Below are positions 26,537-39,252 of a stretch of DNA of 64,000 nt, in pieces; position 1 is the stretch's first letter, and the number at the start of each line of letters is the position of its first letter. The translations under genes were made by a program, and so were the position numbers. The notes under the pieces are model-generated. The model had not been told where the DNA came from and ran no database searches. It saw only the letters and a list, made by a program, of their open reading frames with translations. Source of the stretch: Paraescarpia echinospica (taxonomy: Eukaryota > Annelida > Polychaeta > Sabellida > Siboglinidae); the NCBI GenBank assembly GCA_020002185.1, contig CM034534.1, positions 35,139,559-35,203,558 of the forward strand, read 5' to 3'.

Positions 26537-29500
26537 TACTATTGTAGCTATATATAATAAAATATATTATTATTATATATTATTTTGTTTGTAATTTAAC
26601 AACAGCTGATGGCTGTGCTATATGACCCAAGGTGTTAATTTTAAACTTCACTGCTCCATGTTATTAAATGCTTAGCACATGTGTGGAACTGCTCTTGACA
26701 ATAAACAAGCTACAACTAGAGTACAACTACTACCTAATTGCTACCTAAGCAGCTGTAAATACCTGACGCTAGATCATTTGAATTGCTTTATTATGAAGCA
26801 TGTAGATGAGTCACGAGTTAATAGGCTTAGATGAATGTAACTTAGCACATATTCACATACTGTATATTTGGCCAAGTAGTTTAGTATGTAGTAAGGACAT
26901 TGATATTCCACAGTCACGGAAAACGGAGAGAATTCACAGAATCGATGGTTTGAAATTATGGAATCCACCTTTGGCCAATTTGTGATAGTGCCATGAACAC
27001 TAGCCAATGTCAGTAGACGTTGCAAAAATGCAATCGGCTGCTATGCACTTCTTGGTAAAAACGGTGATTGGCACAATCAGCTCTTTGGCATCGAAACGGC
27101 TAATGTTAGAAACATGCTTGACCAACTACATTAAACCTCATTAACATTTAGTAGGAATACAAACAGCAAATAAAATTAATTCAATACTAGTACACTAGTG
27201 AACAATGGGCATGGAAAATGTTAGTACTAATAGGTATGCACAAAGAAATGACTGCTGGCTATGTACAACAGGTGATATTCCCATTTGACCAGAGGGCCTC
27301 ATTTATAAAGCATGGGAGTAGTCATTTGTGGCACATTTAGTTGTCTCCACACATGTCACAGTTTTAACACAAACAGTAGCATAAATTATGTATTACATTG
27401 ACATTACAATATTTCAAAAACTTTCTGCAACAACTCAAAAACAAATGTTCAACGAGTGGCCACTGACCTACATCTATTTATTCTACTAATGTAACATTGT
27501 TATAAGAAAGAAAGATTTCTAGGACAGTAACCCTTTTGACGCAGGGCCAATTCAACACTTTAGGTGAACTAAGGTGAATGGGTCCTAGACACATTCACCT
27601 AATTATTATAATATATAATTATTAATAAATATTAATTAATAACTTTACAGAATAATGCCACAAAATCATACTTGTGTCCATAACCATCCATGGATGCTAG
27701 TTTCACTATAAAGGCACATATTTATGTTAACATACTAATTACAGATTGCATACATTTTTGAGAGGTAATTATGTATAATAATTATGTTAACATATATATG
27801 TAGTTTCATAACATAACAGGAATCATCACACATCAATTTCATGGGGGTTCACTCCGGAAATAATAATGTATTGATAGACTAAATTTTAGCACTTTAGTGT
27901 CTTTTTACATGGCAACTCCCACTAGGTGAGCTATTTTGCCATATTCAAAGGGTGCAATACATAGTGTCCCACATTTTCTAAGATGACCAAAAACATGCAG
28001 AATATACCAAAATAAAAGTTGTATTTTGTTGAGTTAAGATATTGAAATGAAAAGCCACTTCAGTGATATTTATTTGCATACATATACATTTTATTTACAT
28101 AACAATTTATTAACCACAGATAGTATTACGATTTTGCGGTACTAACTTAATGTTATAAATCATACAACACTATATAACACACATATAATTTAGGTCTGTT
28201 AAGTCTTATTATAATGTATGTTTGATTGGTTGGCACTTGACAGGTGACCGACCTTTGGTATTTACTGTTTAATTAAGTATGGAGAACACATTTTAATACT
28301 ATTAGTATTAGTCACTTTGAACAGTGTGTTGACATCATGTTTGATACAAGGCCATTCAAAATTTCAAATATCTATCAAAATGTGGTAGGATAAGTGAAAA
28401 TTACGCATTGAAGGAATATAAATATTATAATAAATAACACATCTCTGTAGTGATACATAGTCTGTGGAATGGAGATCATATACTGGTCAATTACAAGTTT
28501 ATTTACAATACAAATGACATTTTAAGAGCACCTGTACCTAGCCTGTAGAGCAAATCATCAATCAGAAGGTTTATCAACCGAATGATATGTTAACCATCAA
28601 CAAAGCCAGTAGTACTAGACCTGACATAGTAATTTACATGTTATAGCAATATTCTAAATACTATGTTAACGTACTAATTACTGCATGTGTTTATACCATA
28701 AACATAGAATCATTAAAAAACACGTGTAAACACATTCAGTATCAACATAACTTCAATATTTATCCCAAAAAATGAAATACATTTAAAGATTCAAACAGTT
28801 TTGAATGAAGAGTAAAATGTCATCATTCTGTCACCAATGTGTTGCTTGCTCCACAAAACTAAATCTATTCATCAGATTGACAAATGAAATATACGATGCT
28901 GTCTTAACAATACTAAAAAATAAAATACAAAAGTAGTCTGGTTTTTATCCTTAATAAAATGTGTCTGCTTTGTAAAAATAATAAATTATAATAATTTAAT
29001 ATATACACTACCAAGTATGGGGCTAATGACCTGCCCTGTTTGTGAGTCTGGATAGTAGTATATACTCATAAAACAGAAGACTTCATTTCATGTGAAATTA
29101 TGTTACTGATGATTGACTAGTGATGTGCATAACAAGTATAGTGAAATGTGTACTATGACCTATAAATTTATAATATGTTACAAGGTTTCTTGAACTGAAT
29201 CATGTTTTATGTTGTCTACTATCATATCCATGTAAAAAATGAGTTAAAGTTGTCCCATTTCCTCAAAACGTATGTGTCCTGCTAGCTAATGCATGGCTAT
29301 ATATAAGACTGCATATGCCATGGCTAAGCCTGAGACTATACATATGGCGGAACAGTTTGTTTATAAACGCTTTAACAACACTCATGCCATGTCCATGCCA
29401 TCGCAGGTAGACATGCATACATACCACTCTCATTCACATACTGACACTGTGACACAGTCAAGTCACATTTGCAGTTCTCACAAGTTATAGCCTCGGGTCG

Positions 29501-29869
29501 CGATTCTTGTTTTAGACTTAAGACCATTCAAATAAGATACAAACGTATACGAAACACCAATTTGTCATCATAAACACCATATCAAGGTTAAGTGGAGAAG
29601 AAAGCGCCATTTTACAAACTAAGCAGCACGCAAACTGTGGATGTAGCAAGGGACGGGTTCGAATACTTGATAGGGCCTACATGTTCATGTTGACAACTTT
29701 GCTCAGTAAAACAGTGAAGTGCTGGCAGCGGCTGTAATGTTGACAGACACAACTCCAACGTTTTACAGTTAATGTATCGATTCTTCCATCGACCAATATA
29801 CGTGCATATAATCAAAACACAAACAGTTATAAAATAAACAAATACAGACTGATAAAACGTATTTCTTAC

Positions 29870-30025
29870 CGAAATATCGTGATCTCTGAAGTCTTTATGA
29901 GTGACTGCACGAACTATTCCTGAACGCCATTCCCACTCAGATATTTTAGTCGCCTTTAACTTTCCACAGCTTCTCACAGATAGAAATCGCTTTCCTGTTA
30001 TCTCTTCGCGATATTTACACTCCAT
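29870..30025 (-). CDS. KDM3/JMJD1-family histone demethylase, first coding exon
   Basis: Start codon plus 51 further codons. The product begins 'MECKYREEITGKRFLSVRS', then reads 'ISEWEWRSGIVRAVTHKDF' and ends 'HDIS', matching the KDM3 N-terminus (xxRFLSxxx ... ExxWxSGxIRAVxHxD ...). The region is a chromatin-reader-like N-terminal segment; the catalytic JmjC domain would be far downstream. The start is chosen because it lies where the family begins and has G at -3 and G at +4. The donor G|GTAAGA begins at 29869, phase 0, and fits exon 2. Upstream on the same strand are a 3-codon uORF (30045-30034) and an overlapping out-of-frame ATG at 30030. The gene is divergent from the REEP gene. Confidence 0.85.
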
Positions 30026-30537
30026 GTCATTCGTCAGGTATCCATGTTGAGAGTTTACCGGATAATTTTAGCAAATTTAGTCCAAGTTTCTTTGGAATGT
30101 CTCCGTCCAACATGCAACGTGGATGAATACATTATTGAATTGCAAAGGTTATGGGGTCAAATCGTTAGCATCCTTCCGCCGAGTGGTTTTCCCTCAAAGT
30201 AGTGCGTGCCGCTATGCTACTCTCAGCCAATAAAAATAGTATGGTCAGACAAAACTGAATTGCTGTCAATGTTAACATTAAAGACTACTATTTCAAGGGA
30301 AATTTGGCCAACGTGGTGATATTATTCAATTTCAACACACTTTGTTAGATACATTTTTCAAAATTGGCGCAAAAATAAAAACACTTGAATTGCCCTGACC
30401 AAATATATTTTAGTTAAATAACTAAGAAGCAATCGTTGGAAATGTACAGGTATAACGATCTTTGCAAGGACGCAACTACAAATTTTAAGCGCTCGGTTGT
30501 GTTTGGCTTGAACAACATTGTCACGTGGTTAGATCCC

Positions 30538-30545
30538 TGACGTCA
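30538..30545. promoter_or_regulatory. CRE (TGACGTCA) palindrome
   Basis: A perfect 8-bp CREB/ATF palindrome, 109 bp upstream of the REEP start codon and 9 bp upstream of a small uORF. An E-box lies 11 bp to its left. Being palindromic, it could serve either gene. Confidence 0.6.
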
Positions 30546-30554
30546 GAAGCAAAC

Positions 30555-30581
30555 ATGGCTACCTACATAACAGAATTGTAA
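30555..30581 (+). other. Upstream ORF before REEP start
   Basis: An 8-codon frame (MATYITEL, stop) with a strong start context (A at -3, G at +4) lies 73 bp before the REEP start codon. If it is within the transcript it would be expected to dampen translation. That it is transcribed is inference. Confidence 0.4.
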
Positions 30582-30653
30582 CAAGTTTTGACTTCGAAAG
30601 ATATTGACAAAATTTAGTTTTATATCCGTGTTTGACGTGTGTGTAAAGGAGAT

Positions 30654-30685
30654 ATGGTATCAGCACTTATATCCCGAGTAATCAT
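30654..30685 (+). CDS. REEP1-4-type ER-shaping protein, exon 1
   Basis: A short first coding exon encoding 'MVSALISRVI' plus two bases of codon 11, ending at a good donor AT|GTGAGT. REEP1-4 proteins start with almost this sequence (M-V-S-x-x-I-S-R-x-V-x) and the vertebrate genes also have a very short first coding exon. The two leftover bases join the first base of exon 2 (46073) to give isoleucine and then '[10 protein letters not shown]', restoring the family sequence without a gap. This agreement, over a 15.4-kb intron, is why I place the start here and not at the in-frame ATG 46044. Confidence 0.9.
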
Positions 30686-32224
30686 GTGAGTATGGTTTAT
30701 GTTCATTGTATGGTCACGCTGTCTGAAATAAGGTCACTTTCTGCAGTAAGACATGACTAGTTTATAATCTTGGCAGTGCCAGTGTTTATGCTTTGCCTGG
30801 CTTTGACGTTTTGGGCATTGACTTGTTGCGCCAACTCATATACTGATAGAACCGAGTTGCTGGACTCAAGCTTTGTGCAGAAAAAAATTTGTGATGTTGG
30901 GGGAAGTCTAGGCTATGATTAGTTGCCTTTGAAGTTTGACGATCTTCATCTTAGTTATGTTGAGCCTGATATATTAACTAAGTAATTTAAGATTTATAGT
31001 TACTACGTTAAATTACCGTACTGGGTCTTGGTTCGACCCACACCACAATCCAACGCTTTGAATCTTGCGAGATCCAGCCACTGGTCTCTTTGTAAGACTA
31101 ACGAGAATTCAGTGTGATTTCTCTAGGCAATTACGTCACGTTCATCAACATATATCTTTTTCATTCCGTACGGAAACTGTAGGTATTTCACTAAAACCAA
31201 CTTTTCTGACAATTTGTTTGCATAACATGAGAAAAAATAAGTGATAAGGAGTTACAATATGGATATTTTTTAAAGGTTTCTTAAGTTTTTATGAAAACGG
31301 CATGTTTATATTATTAACACGATCGGCAGGAATTCAACTATGTCTGAGTATGACAATCTACACTGTATAACTATGCATGCATCGCTCTGGAAAAAGATAT
31401 GCATGTGTCCATCACACCAGAGGTAGAACTATGTGCATTTTTGTAATTTTCTGTGCCCCAAATCCATTGATTAAAATTCTATTATTTGGCATATATGATA
31501 GTATGGTCATTTAAATAACTTGGTAAATGTAAGCATTAAATGTTTTTTATATCAGGCATGTATTATTATAGTTACTAATTAGTTTGAAATATATCCAGGA
31601 CTTTCTGTGCGACATATTTCTAGGGGTCGTAATATATTAGTATCAATATCAACAACATGCTCTATGACGACTCGTCAGTTAGACCACCAACTACATCCTC
31701 ATTCACAGTGCCTGGTGGCGATATGCTGTCGGGTGTCGGTTTCTCGCTCACGAATCCTGGCAACGGCACTGCATTCGCCAGTGTTCGGCTCGTTTTCGTC
31801 AACTGTGGTCTCGGGTGGGCTCTCAGGTGCAGAAGTTAGCCTTTTTTGCCCACACAAGTAATGTTGTTTGTTTGGGCAATGAAATGGGTATTTTCTTTGG
31901 CGGCATATCTGTGAGATTCAATCAGTGAACGATAATTTAGGAAGACTACAACAGGTGTACTACACACCCTAGTGGCAAAATTATAAAATCACAGTAATAC
32001 AATATCTCCGCCACGCATTGGCGGTAAAGCACGATAGGACCTATTTTTTTGCAGAAAAACATACTATTTCTGTATATGGCATTCAGGCACATGCGGCAAG
32101 AAAGAATGCAGCATTTCAGCAAACGGTGCATCATTGATGCAAAGCCGCATACTAGGGGAATCCCTGCTATGTGCTATCAGTATTGAAAATTTAAACTTAA
32201 ATTTACTAAGAACACATGTCATAA

Positions 32225-32515
32225 TCACAGAAGAATGGTATTATAGTGGTTAGCGCATCCGCCTTGATATGCCAGAGTACTGAGTTCAAGACCTGGAGGC
32301 TTAACCATGCATTGTACATTTGGTGTACAAATCTGGCTCTCAGCATTGGGAACTGTGTTTTCCTCTTGACTCAGAGATCACGTTAATGTCGGTCACGTCT
32401 CAAATTGGGACTTAAAAGAACCACTGAGGACTGGAAGCAGCCTGGAAGTGACTACCCTCTGTACCATAATACAATCATATTATATAACTTAGGTCAGCTT
32501 GGAGAAAATAAAAAA
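32225..32515 (+). mobile_element. tRNA-derived SINE
   Basis: The head has an A-box-like 'TATAGTGGTTAGCGCATCC' and a weaker B box 'GAGTTCAAGACC', spaced as in a tRNA, followed by a body with 'ttgggaactgtgttttcctc' and an AT-rich end 'ggagaaaataaaaaaatg'. The tRNA cloverleaf is not intact. Its body differs from the SINE at 24.6 and 38.2 kb, so it is probably a different family. Confidence 0.65.
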
Positions 32516-32516
32516 A

Positions 32517-32597
32517 TGTTGGTGGTCATTAGGTCTTCTGTGGTCCCATTCAACTAATTAGTTGAGTTGAATGAGATCCCATGAGACCACCAAATTG
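32517..32597. repeat. Imperfect long hairpin
   Basis: 'ttggtggtcat' at the left pairs with 'atgagaccaccaa' at the right, and the centre 'ttcaactaattagttga' is itself palindromic. The whole 80 bp can fold as one interrupted hairpin. It lies directly after the SINE tail. Possibly a small fold-back transposon. Confidence 0.55.
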
Positions 32598-35500
32598 TAA
32601 CCACAACATATAGAAACTAGTCAGTTCATAGAATGTTGTAAACAACTAGAAACTAGGAACATCATGCAATAACAATATTTAGAAGCTAGTAGTAGTATGC
32701 AAATTCTAAGATTGAAATATCCTGAGTCCACACTTTTATGCATTGTTTAGCAATCTTTTTCTTCACAGGGCTAATTTATTATTGTTAGGCTTTCTGTGAT
32801 TAATAATTTAGACCATTTAAGTAAAAGTTTACACATTGTTCAAGTGTTAATTAATAATCTATTTGTTTAGAACCCCTTTGCAGTTAGCATTTTGTAATTA
32901 CATATTTTTTTATGGTTATTTTTCAAAGTAATTCCATATAGCCAAGCGAAAGTGCCACAGTTTATTAGTTATGTTTATTGTGGTACATGTTTGCAGTTTC
33001 CATGATAATTGACATTGGTAGTCTAATGGGACGAGATGATATATGTTCATCTACAAACATATAAGGTACACTCATGTGTAGCAATATTTGTCTCTGATTC
33101 CTCCCTAACCTGTTGTTCGCATATTACACTGCGTCCCCTTACAGCCATTAGGTCCTAACCTTAGTAATGATTAATTGATGAAGTGAGGCTAAACATACAT
33201 TGGGGAATTGTTGCGCATCATGTTTTAAAAACTGAACAGAGCAATCTGGTCTGTACATCAGCAAAAGTCGAATTGTTTTGATTTCCTGGCATGATCTGGA
33301 AAGAACTCAAAACAACAAGTATTATGCAACAAAAGTCATGTACGTGTGTATGTTGATTTGACTGTCCCCAAACCAACATTTATCTAAGCATGGTCCATAA
33401 ATTGAATAGCAGCAACAGATCGGGGCAAAGTATACTATTCTGTAAGAATCATTTGTATTTTGCAAATTCAGACCTGTGAATTATTCTTGCAAGAAATATT
33501 TGCAAGAACTCTTAATTATTCAAGCTCGGTCTAACAAAGCATTTACTACATACGGGTACATGCGTGACCAGAAGACAGATCGCACTCTCGTTCAAAACTC
33601 AAAGGCTTTGAATAGCAAACATGTTCCCTGACGATACACTAATGGTGACCTTTTGAAATGCAACCTGTTCTAAACAATATTTTATACTGTTGGAAGATGT
33701 CATCCACCTGCACAGCAGCCATATTTAGATGAAATTATTATTAAAGCCATATTTAGATTAAACATTAGATGAAAAGCCTGAACAGTAGTGACATGCTACC
33801 ATGGGCTAGCGGTATGGTGGTACAACTTGTATAGTTTGGTTATTTAGCCAAATCACTATTTGAGTGTCGACACTGGGAATTAATGTGTGGAAATTGCAAA
33901 GCCAATGGAAATTGGATTTTTACATTTTGTTAATAAATTATTTTTTATGTCAGCACCCAGACATGCCACATTTTTGGTTGAAATCCATATTTTAAACTTG
34001 AAATTCTGTGTAAATCCATATTACAGTTTTCATCTGTCTGTAACACTCCTAATCAGATAGAGTGTCGCAATCTCTCAATATGTAAATAAATAGTATCTGT
34101 ATCAGAATTCATATGCTTTAGCCATGCTTACACGCAATGTATTTTGTTATTATGAAGGTTGGAATACACTGTATCTTTATAGAATACATTGGCATTGTGA
34201 ATAAAATAATTAAGCTTAGGTAGTATTATCAGAGTTAATTAAATGTGGGTGGAATATCCGATAAAGGAGCTAAATAGATTGGGGTCAGGACTTCAGGAGA
34301 ACCTTTGACTTTGGCTGTACATGATCTGAAGATAACATCAGAAATAAAGTTGTATCAGATGAACCTGAGGCACAAAGTATGACTTGCAGAGACTTGTAGT
34401 TGTATCCCCACAGCCACAGAAAACTACTACCAGTACTAGGCTGTAACTTGTTACTACTAACTACTACAGAGATAGGATTATCACATGTCAGTGATCAGTT
34501 ACAAGTATTCTTAAAAAGCATGAGTATGATACTATGATTACAAGTATGATTACAAAATAAGAACACTAATCAATTACAAATAATTTTACATATTATAGTC
34601 ATGATTACAGTCATTATTACTGAAATTGCTTAGCAGTTGTCTGCATTTATGTTATTGTTTGGACATGGGCTGCATAGATATGCGAAAGGAAATTGTAGGC
34701 ATGATTGTCCTGTACTCGAGTGTGATTACTTTGTTTTTTGACATATTGTAATTACTTAAAAATGTAATTAATAATGATTACACACCTCTATAATTACTAA
34801 ATACGTTTCCTCCTATCACTGTTTTTACAGGTGAACTGGATCAGTAACTTAGAAGGTGGTTTCCCATACCAGAAGGGTAACAGGTATAGGAGGTGTTGAT
34901 TGTGTAGATGGTAAAAACATGAACATTGTAATGAGTTCCAGGAATGCACAGATTGTGCATGTGTGGGAGCAGATTGGACTGTCAGCTTTAAATGGCTAGA
35001 GATTACAGGATTGCATTATACAGGTCATGTAGTTTGTACGTTGAATATTCTTCAGACTTCATGTTGTCTGCTGCAATGTTTCTGTCACTGGTTGGTACTT
35101 CAGCCAACAGGCATTGAATAAATTGTTTCACTTTTGTCCACTTTTTCTTTTATACAACATGTTTGTCTATGTACAATGTTACAATGTTTCTTCTGATTGT
35201 AAACTTTCATCTAAGAAAACTATAACTCGCAAAGAATATCTGCATGTGGTTTATTAAATACATAAAAACAACTTAGTGGGGACATTTGCTGCATTTATTC
35301 ATATCCGCTTGGATGAGCAGTCTGTCCTGATTTTGTGAAGTTTGCATATGAAACCGCAAAAGGATGTCATTAATCAACAATGGGGATGTTTACTGAAGAT
35401 GACGTAATCGGAACAATTGACCTATCCATCAGTCACATGACCTGTTGTCTAGCAAAAGGTTTGTCAAGTCATCTAAAAAGATGCCGAATACATGTTTGTA

Positions 35501-37852
35501 CATTCTATCATATTTGTTGAAATTGTGGCCCCCAAAGTTTTTTATTATAACGAAAGCATAAGGCAAAGTTTTTTAAATCACAACCGTATCCGAGAGTGTT
35601 TGATTTATGAGATGTTATGCAGCAATAGTAATGTTATTCACATATATATATATATATATAACTGTTACTAACATTGTAACAAATGTTTACGGAGGTCACA
35701 CATATAATTATTGTGATTGTGACATAGGCTAACCGTAATCCCTCAATTGATGGACAAACCTCTCATAATTATGACAACATCTCCAAGCTTTGCAAATGTT
35801 CGCAGCAGAGTTCATGTTTTCTGTGATTATTTAGAGTGAGTTTCTTCATCAATGTCAACAACACTAAATTTTTGCATTATTGCTTCATATGGTACAAACT
35901 AAGTGCATTCAAACCATGGTCTGTTGTTATCTCGTCCGTCCAACTGCTGTCTGTTGATGTTGTTAAACTTTTGCAGGGTGGGGGAGCAATAATGTAATTT
36001 GTTGATCCCATTATTGCCCTTAATCGCATTAGCACCCACATCCCACATTTGCAATATCTTGACCTAATTACCCATGGGTGATAACACAGTCAAATACAGT
36101 AGATATCATTTGTAATACTTTTTATAGCATCCACTTGAGTGAAATGGCAGTCTGTGTATTGATTAATGTTTGCAGTTCTAAATAAAACAAGAACCAGATG
36201 ATATGTAGACAAGAGAGTGGGTGATTTATGGAGGCCTTTACCTTCTGTCTGCAGCCAGTCTGTCAGTTTACATTGTAAACTTGGTTGTTTTAATCCTATT
36301 GACTAGTTGGCGCCACAAGTGTCCTCATTAATGGTTGCACTATCTATTTGTGGTGCAATGGAGGCTGATAACATTGTTTACGGTCATTCTACTGACCTGT
36401 GTAAATGAGAAAAACAGAGGGCTTGCTGAGCCACTTCGTGCAAACTAAATGTAGCTTTGTTGAAGAAAGACTTGTATTCAGTACACAGTGTGTGTGGAAG
36501 TATGGCTATTTGGAAGATATCGCAAGTAGAAAATACCAGTTTTACCATTAAAACAAATTCCCTTGTTTCTTTCACGTATTTCTTATGGGAGATTTAATGA
36601 TTCACAGAGATTCAGCTGCATAACTACAACCTTTTTTAAGAAACTATAATTATTATAATACAACAATAATTTTATAAATGATAATTCATTATGCACAATA
36701 ATGGTCAAAAAGCTATTGTCTGACATTGTTGAGACCAAAAGTTAGTTCGTGTTAATGACAGTACTATTATTAACATGGATTTTTTAATTATCACATTGCA
36801 GTTAGCAAGTTAACATATTGAATCAAATATTACACAATTATATTAAAGCATCATGAGGAAAACTGTAAGGTTAAGCAGGTCGCACTGTGTGTCACAAGTA
36901 ACTAAAAATCAATTGCTCTTTAGAGGAAACATTGAAAGGGTAGGGTGCAGATCTTTTTATTGTGTAATATCTTTTTTGAAATTACAAATACGAATGATCA
37001 GCCAACTCATTCGTCAGCACAGTGGATTCAATAGTAGGAGTAAGTTGGGAACAGGTATGTGCAAATACTTGAAATAGTTAGGTGACTTAGGTCAAAGTGG
37101 TGCTAATTAACGGTTAACACTGATTTGACAGACAGGGAATTGGGTCAATTAGTATCAATAAGTCAGTATTTTACTACTTGTGAGCTTGCATTAGCATAGC
37201 TTCAAGGTCAAAGATTTTTCATATCGATATTGGCTCAATGCATGTGTTGTTTTATGTATAATTTGCAGCTGTTGTAGGTAGACTATAGCTTATGAAATGC
37301 ATCTATAGAAATATTGTTTTATGTACTGTTTGTAAAGCTTATAGTGTTGTTATTGACATACTGCACCAGTGTATCAAGGCAAAGACTTTATCTGATAGTG
37401 ATATTTATTTTTGCAAAATTCCTTGTGTTATATTTGGAATCATAGCTTGATGAATAGAATAAATGTTTCATTAGTGTGACTTGGAAAAAACCGTTATGGG
37501 TTACTTTGAAAGTGTTGGCTATATCTGACGGTTACCACCATAAGTTTCACCTGATTTGTTTATTATATGCTTCTTCTTGTTTATTAATTATCTTAAATTC
37601 TTATACATGTAGTGTGATGTATAAGCATGGATTATATGTTGGACAACATGTTAGCCAAGGCAGGATCCATCAAAGGTTGTTTCGACTAGTGTATGGAATT
37701 CACACTTGCAAGTGCAGGAAGGCCAACAGTTAGTTTATACTTTATCACCAAGAGGGCAGCACAGTTATTGCAAAGGTCATCAGTGTGGCTAGCACTAGCG
37801 CACACAAAGAACCATACTGGTGTCTACTAGTGTAGTCATTAAACACGTGCAT

Positions 37853-37853
<1 letters not shown>

Positions 37854-37918
<65 letters not shown>
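37854..37918. repeat. CA microsatellite
   Basis: About 32 uninterrupted CA units in REEP intron 1. Confidence 0.98.
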
Positions 37919-37919
<1 letters not shown>

Positions 37920-38109
37920 AAGAAAATGTTGAAAACCGGTGTTAAATTAAGTTCTACAGTTAGTTAAAACTCTTGTGTTTATAACTTTATAATGCAGGTA
38001 AAACATATGGTTGTTTATTGCATGTTTTAAAATTAGTATTTTACATTGCTTTGATGAAGATAAATGGTTCGTTTATAGATAGTGTGGCATATGGTCCTTT
38101 TAATTGCCT

Positions 38110-38400
38110 TACATTTACATTTCACAGCCTATCAGATATATTCCTTTCCATCCACGCTGTCTTAACTTCTCCAGGAAGCATTCAGCCACAATGCAAGAGC
38201 TACTGTGTGGAGTGTAATTGATTCCACCACTGTCCCTAGCCAGACACTCATTCATACTGAGAATAAATGAAATTGCCTTTGTTTCAAACAGCACCCTGGG
38301 GATTATAACGGTTCAACCAGGATCCTTTTAATTTGAATTGAGAATTTGACATTCTAACATTCTAACATTCAAACCACTACCAGGTATACTGTGTGCACCC
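38110..38400 (-). mobile_element. tRNA-derived SINE, copy 2
   Basis: Shares 'ggaagcattcagcca', 'ccaccactgt' and the 'tagccag-cactcatt' block with the SINE at 24560-24840, in the same orientation. On the minus strand a degenerate B box 'CTGGTTGAACC' lies near 38325. More decayed than copy 1. Confidence 0.6.
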
Positions 38401-39139
38401 AATTGTTGGTTTATGATACCCTAGGACACATCCATACTCCATAGTTAATAGCACATGCTGCAGACATTGTTATGATGACCAAAGATGCAGTGGAACTGAG
38501 CAGGTTTAAGAAAGGTGTCTCTAATTAATGAGTGCATATTCTGTTAGTGAACCTACCTGTATCACCAGGCGCCGTCAACTGGTCCCCCCCCGCTCTAAAT
38601 ATGCAATTACCGCTTCGACTTCCAGGATTCCTCTCATCGTGTACAACTTGGTTGTCCAATGGTACATCGGTGTCAACATTGAACCAATAATAACAGTTCT
38701 ATTCTTGTGTAGTTTGATAGAGTCCTGTAATCTCCAAGAGTTGTCTGTGTGAAACTGCATCAGATCAATCACTGCTGTCTGATGCGTTGCAGACTACAAA
38801 TGAGATACATGGATACATGTTTCATTGATGCTAGTTGCATCAAAGTGCACTTCATATCCCAGGAAGTATATGTTGTAGTTTTGTGTCTGGGATGAGTTTT
38901 GCCCGTGTCTATGTTTTGCCAACCAGTGATGGACCTACTTAATTCGGATAACATCAAACATGCTACATTTTCTTGGTTAAAATCTGTACTTTTGACTTGG
39001 ACTTACGTATGAACAGAAACTGAATAAATATTTCGTTTGTCGTTGGTTAACCTGGGTGCAGCCTTTATATGAAGTATTCACCTAATCATTATGTGATAGT
39101 TGTTTTTCAAATTAATCTAGTCATCTGTAAAACATGCAT

Positions 39140-39252
<113 letters not shown>

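Larger units (their letters stand above)
13508..29869 (-). other. KDM3 intron 1 (about 16.4 kb)
   Basis: Bounded by the donor of exon 1 (GTAAGA from 29869) and the AG before exon 2. Apart from the elements listed separately it is AT-rich sequence with no supported gene: 13.5-16.4 kb, 16.7-19.1 kb, 20.2-24.5 kb and 26.6-29.6 kb look empty. A 34-bp tandem duplication occurs at about 21624-21692. A plus-strand frame of 124 codons at 17131-17505 has no recognisable domain and I do not call it a gene. Confidence 0.75.
30026..30653. promoter_or_regulatory. Probable bidirectional promoter between KDM3 and REEP
   Basis: The 628 bp between the two divergent start codons. Visible elements: CCAAT at 30237-30241, an E-box CACGTG at 30522-30527 and a perfect CRE TGACGTCA at 30538-30545. 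No TATA box is obvious at a fixed distance from either start. CRE and CCAAT boxes are common in animal bidirectional housekeeping promoters. Transcription starts cannot be read from sequence alone. Confidence 0.6.
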
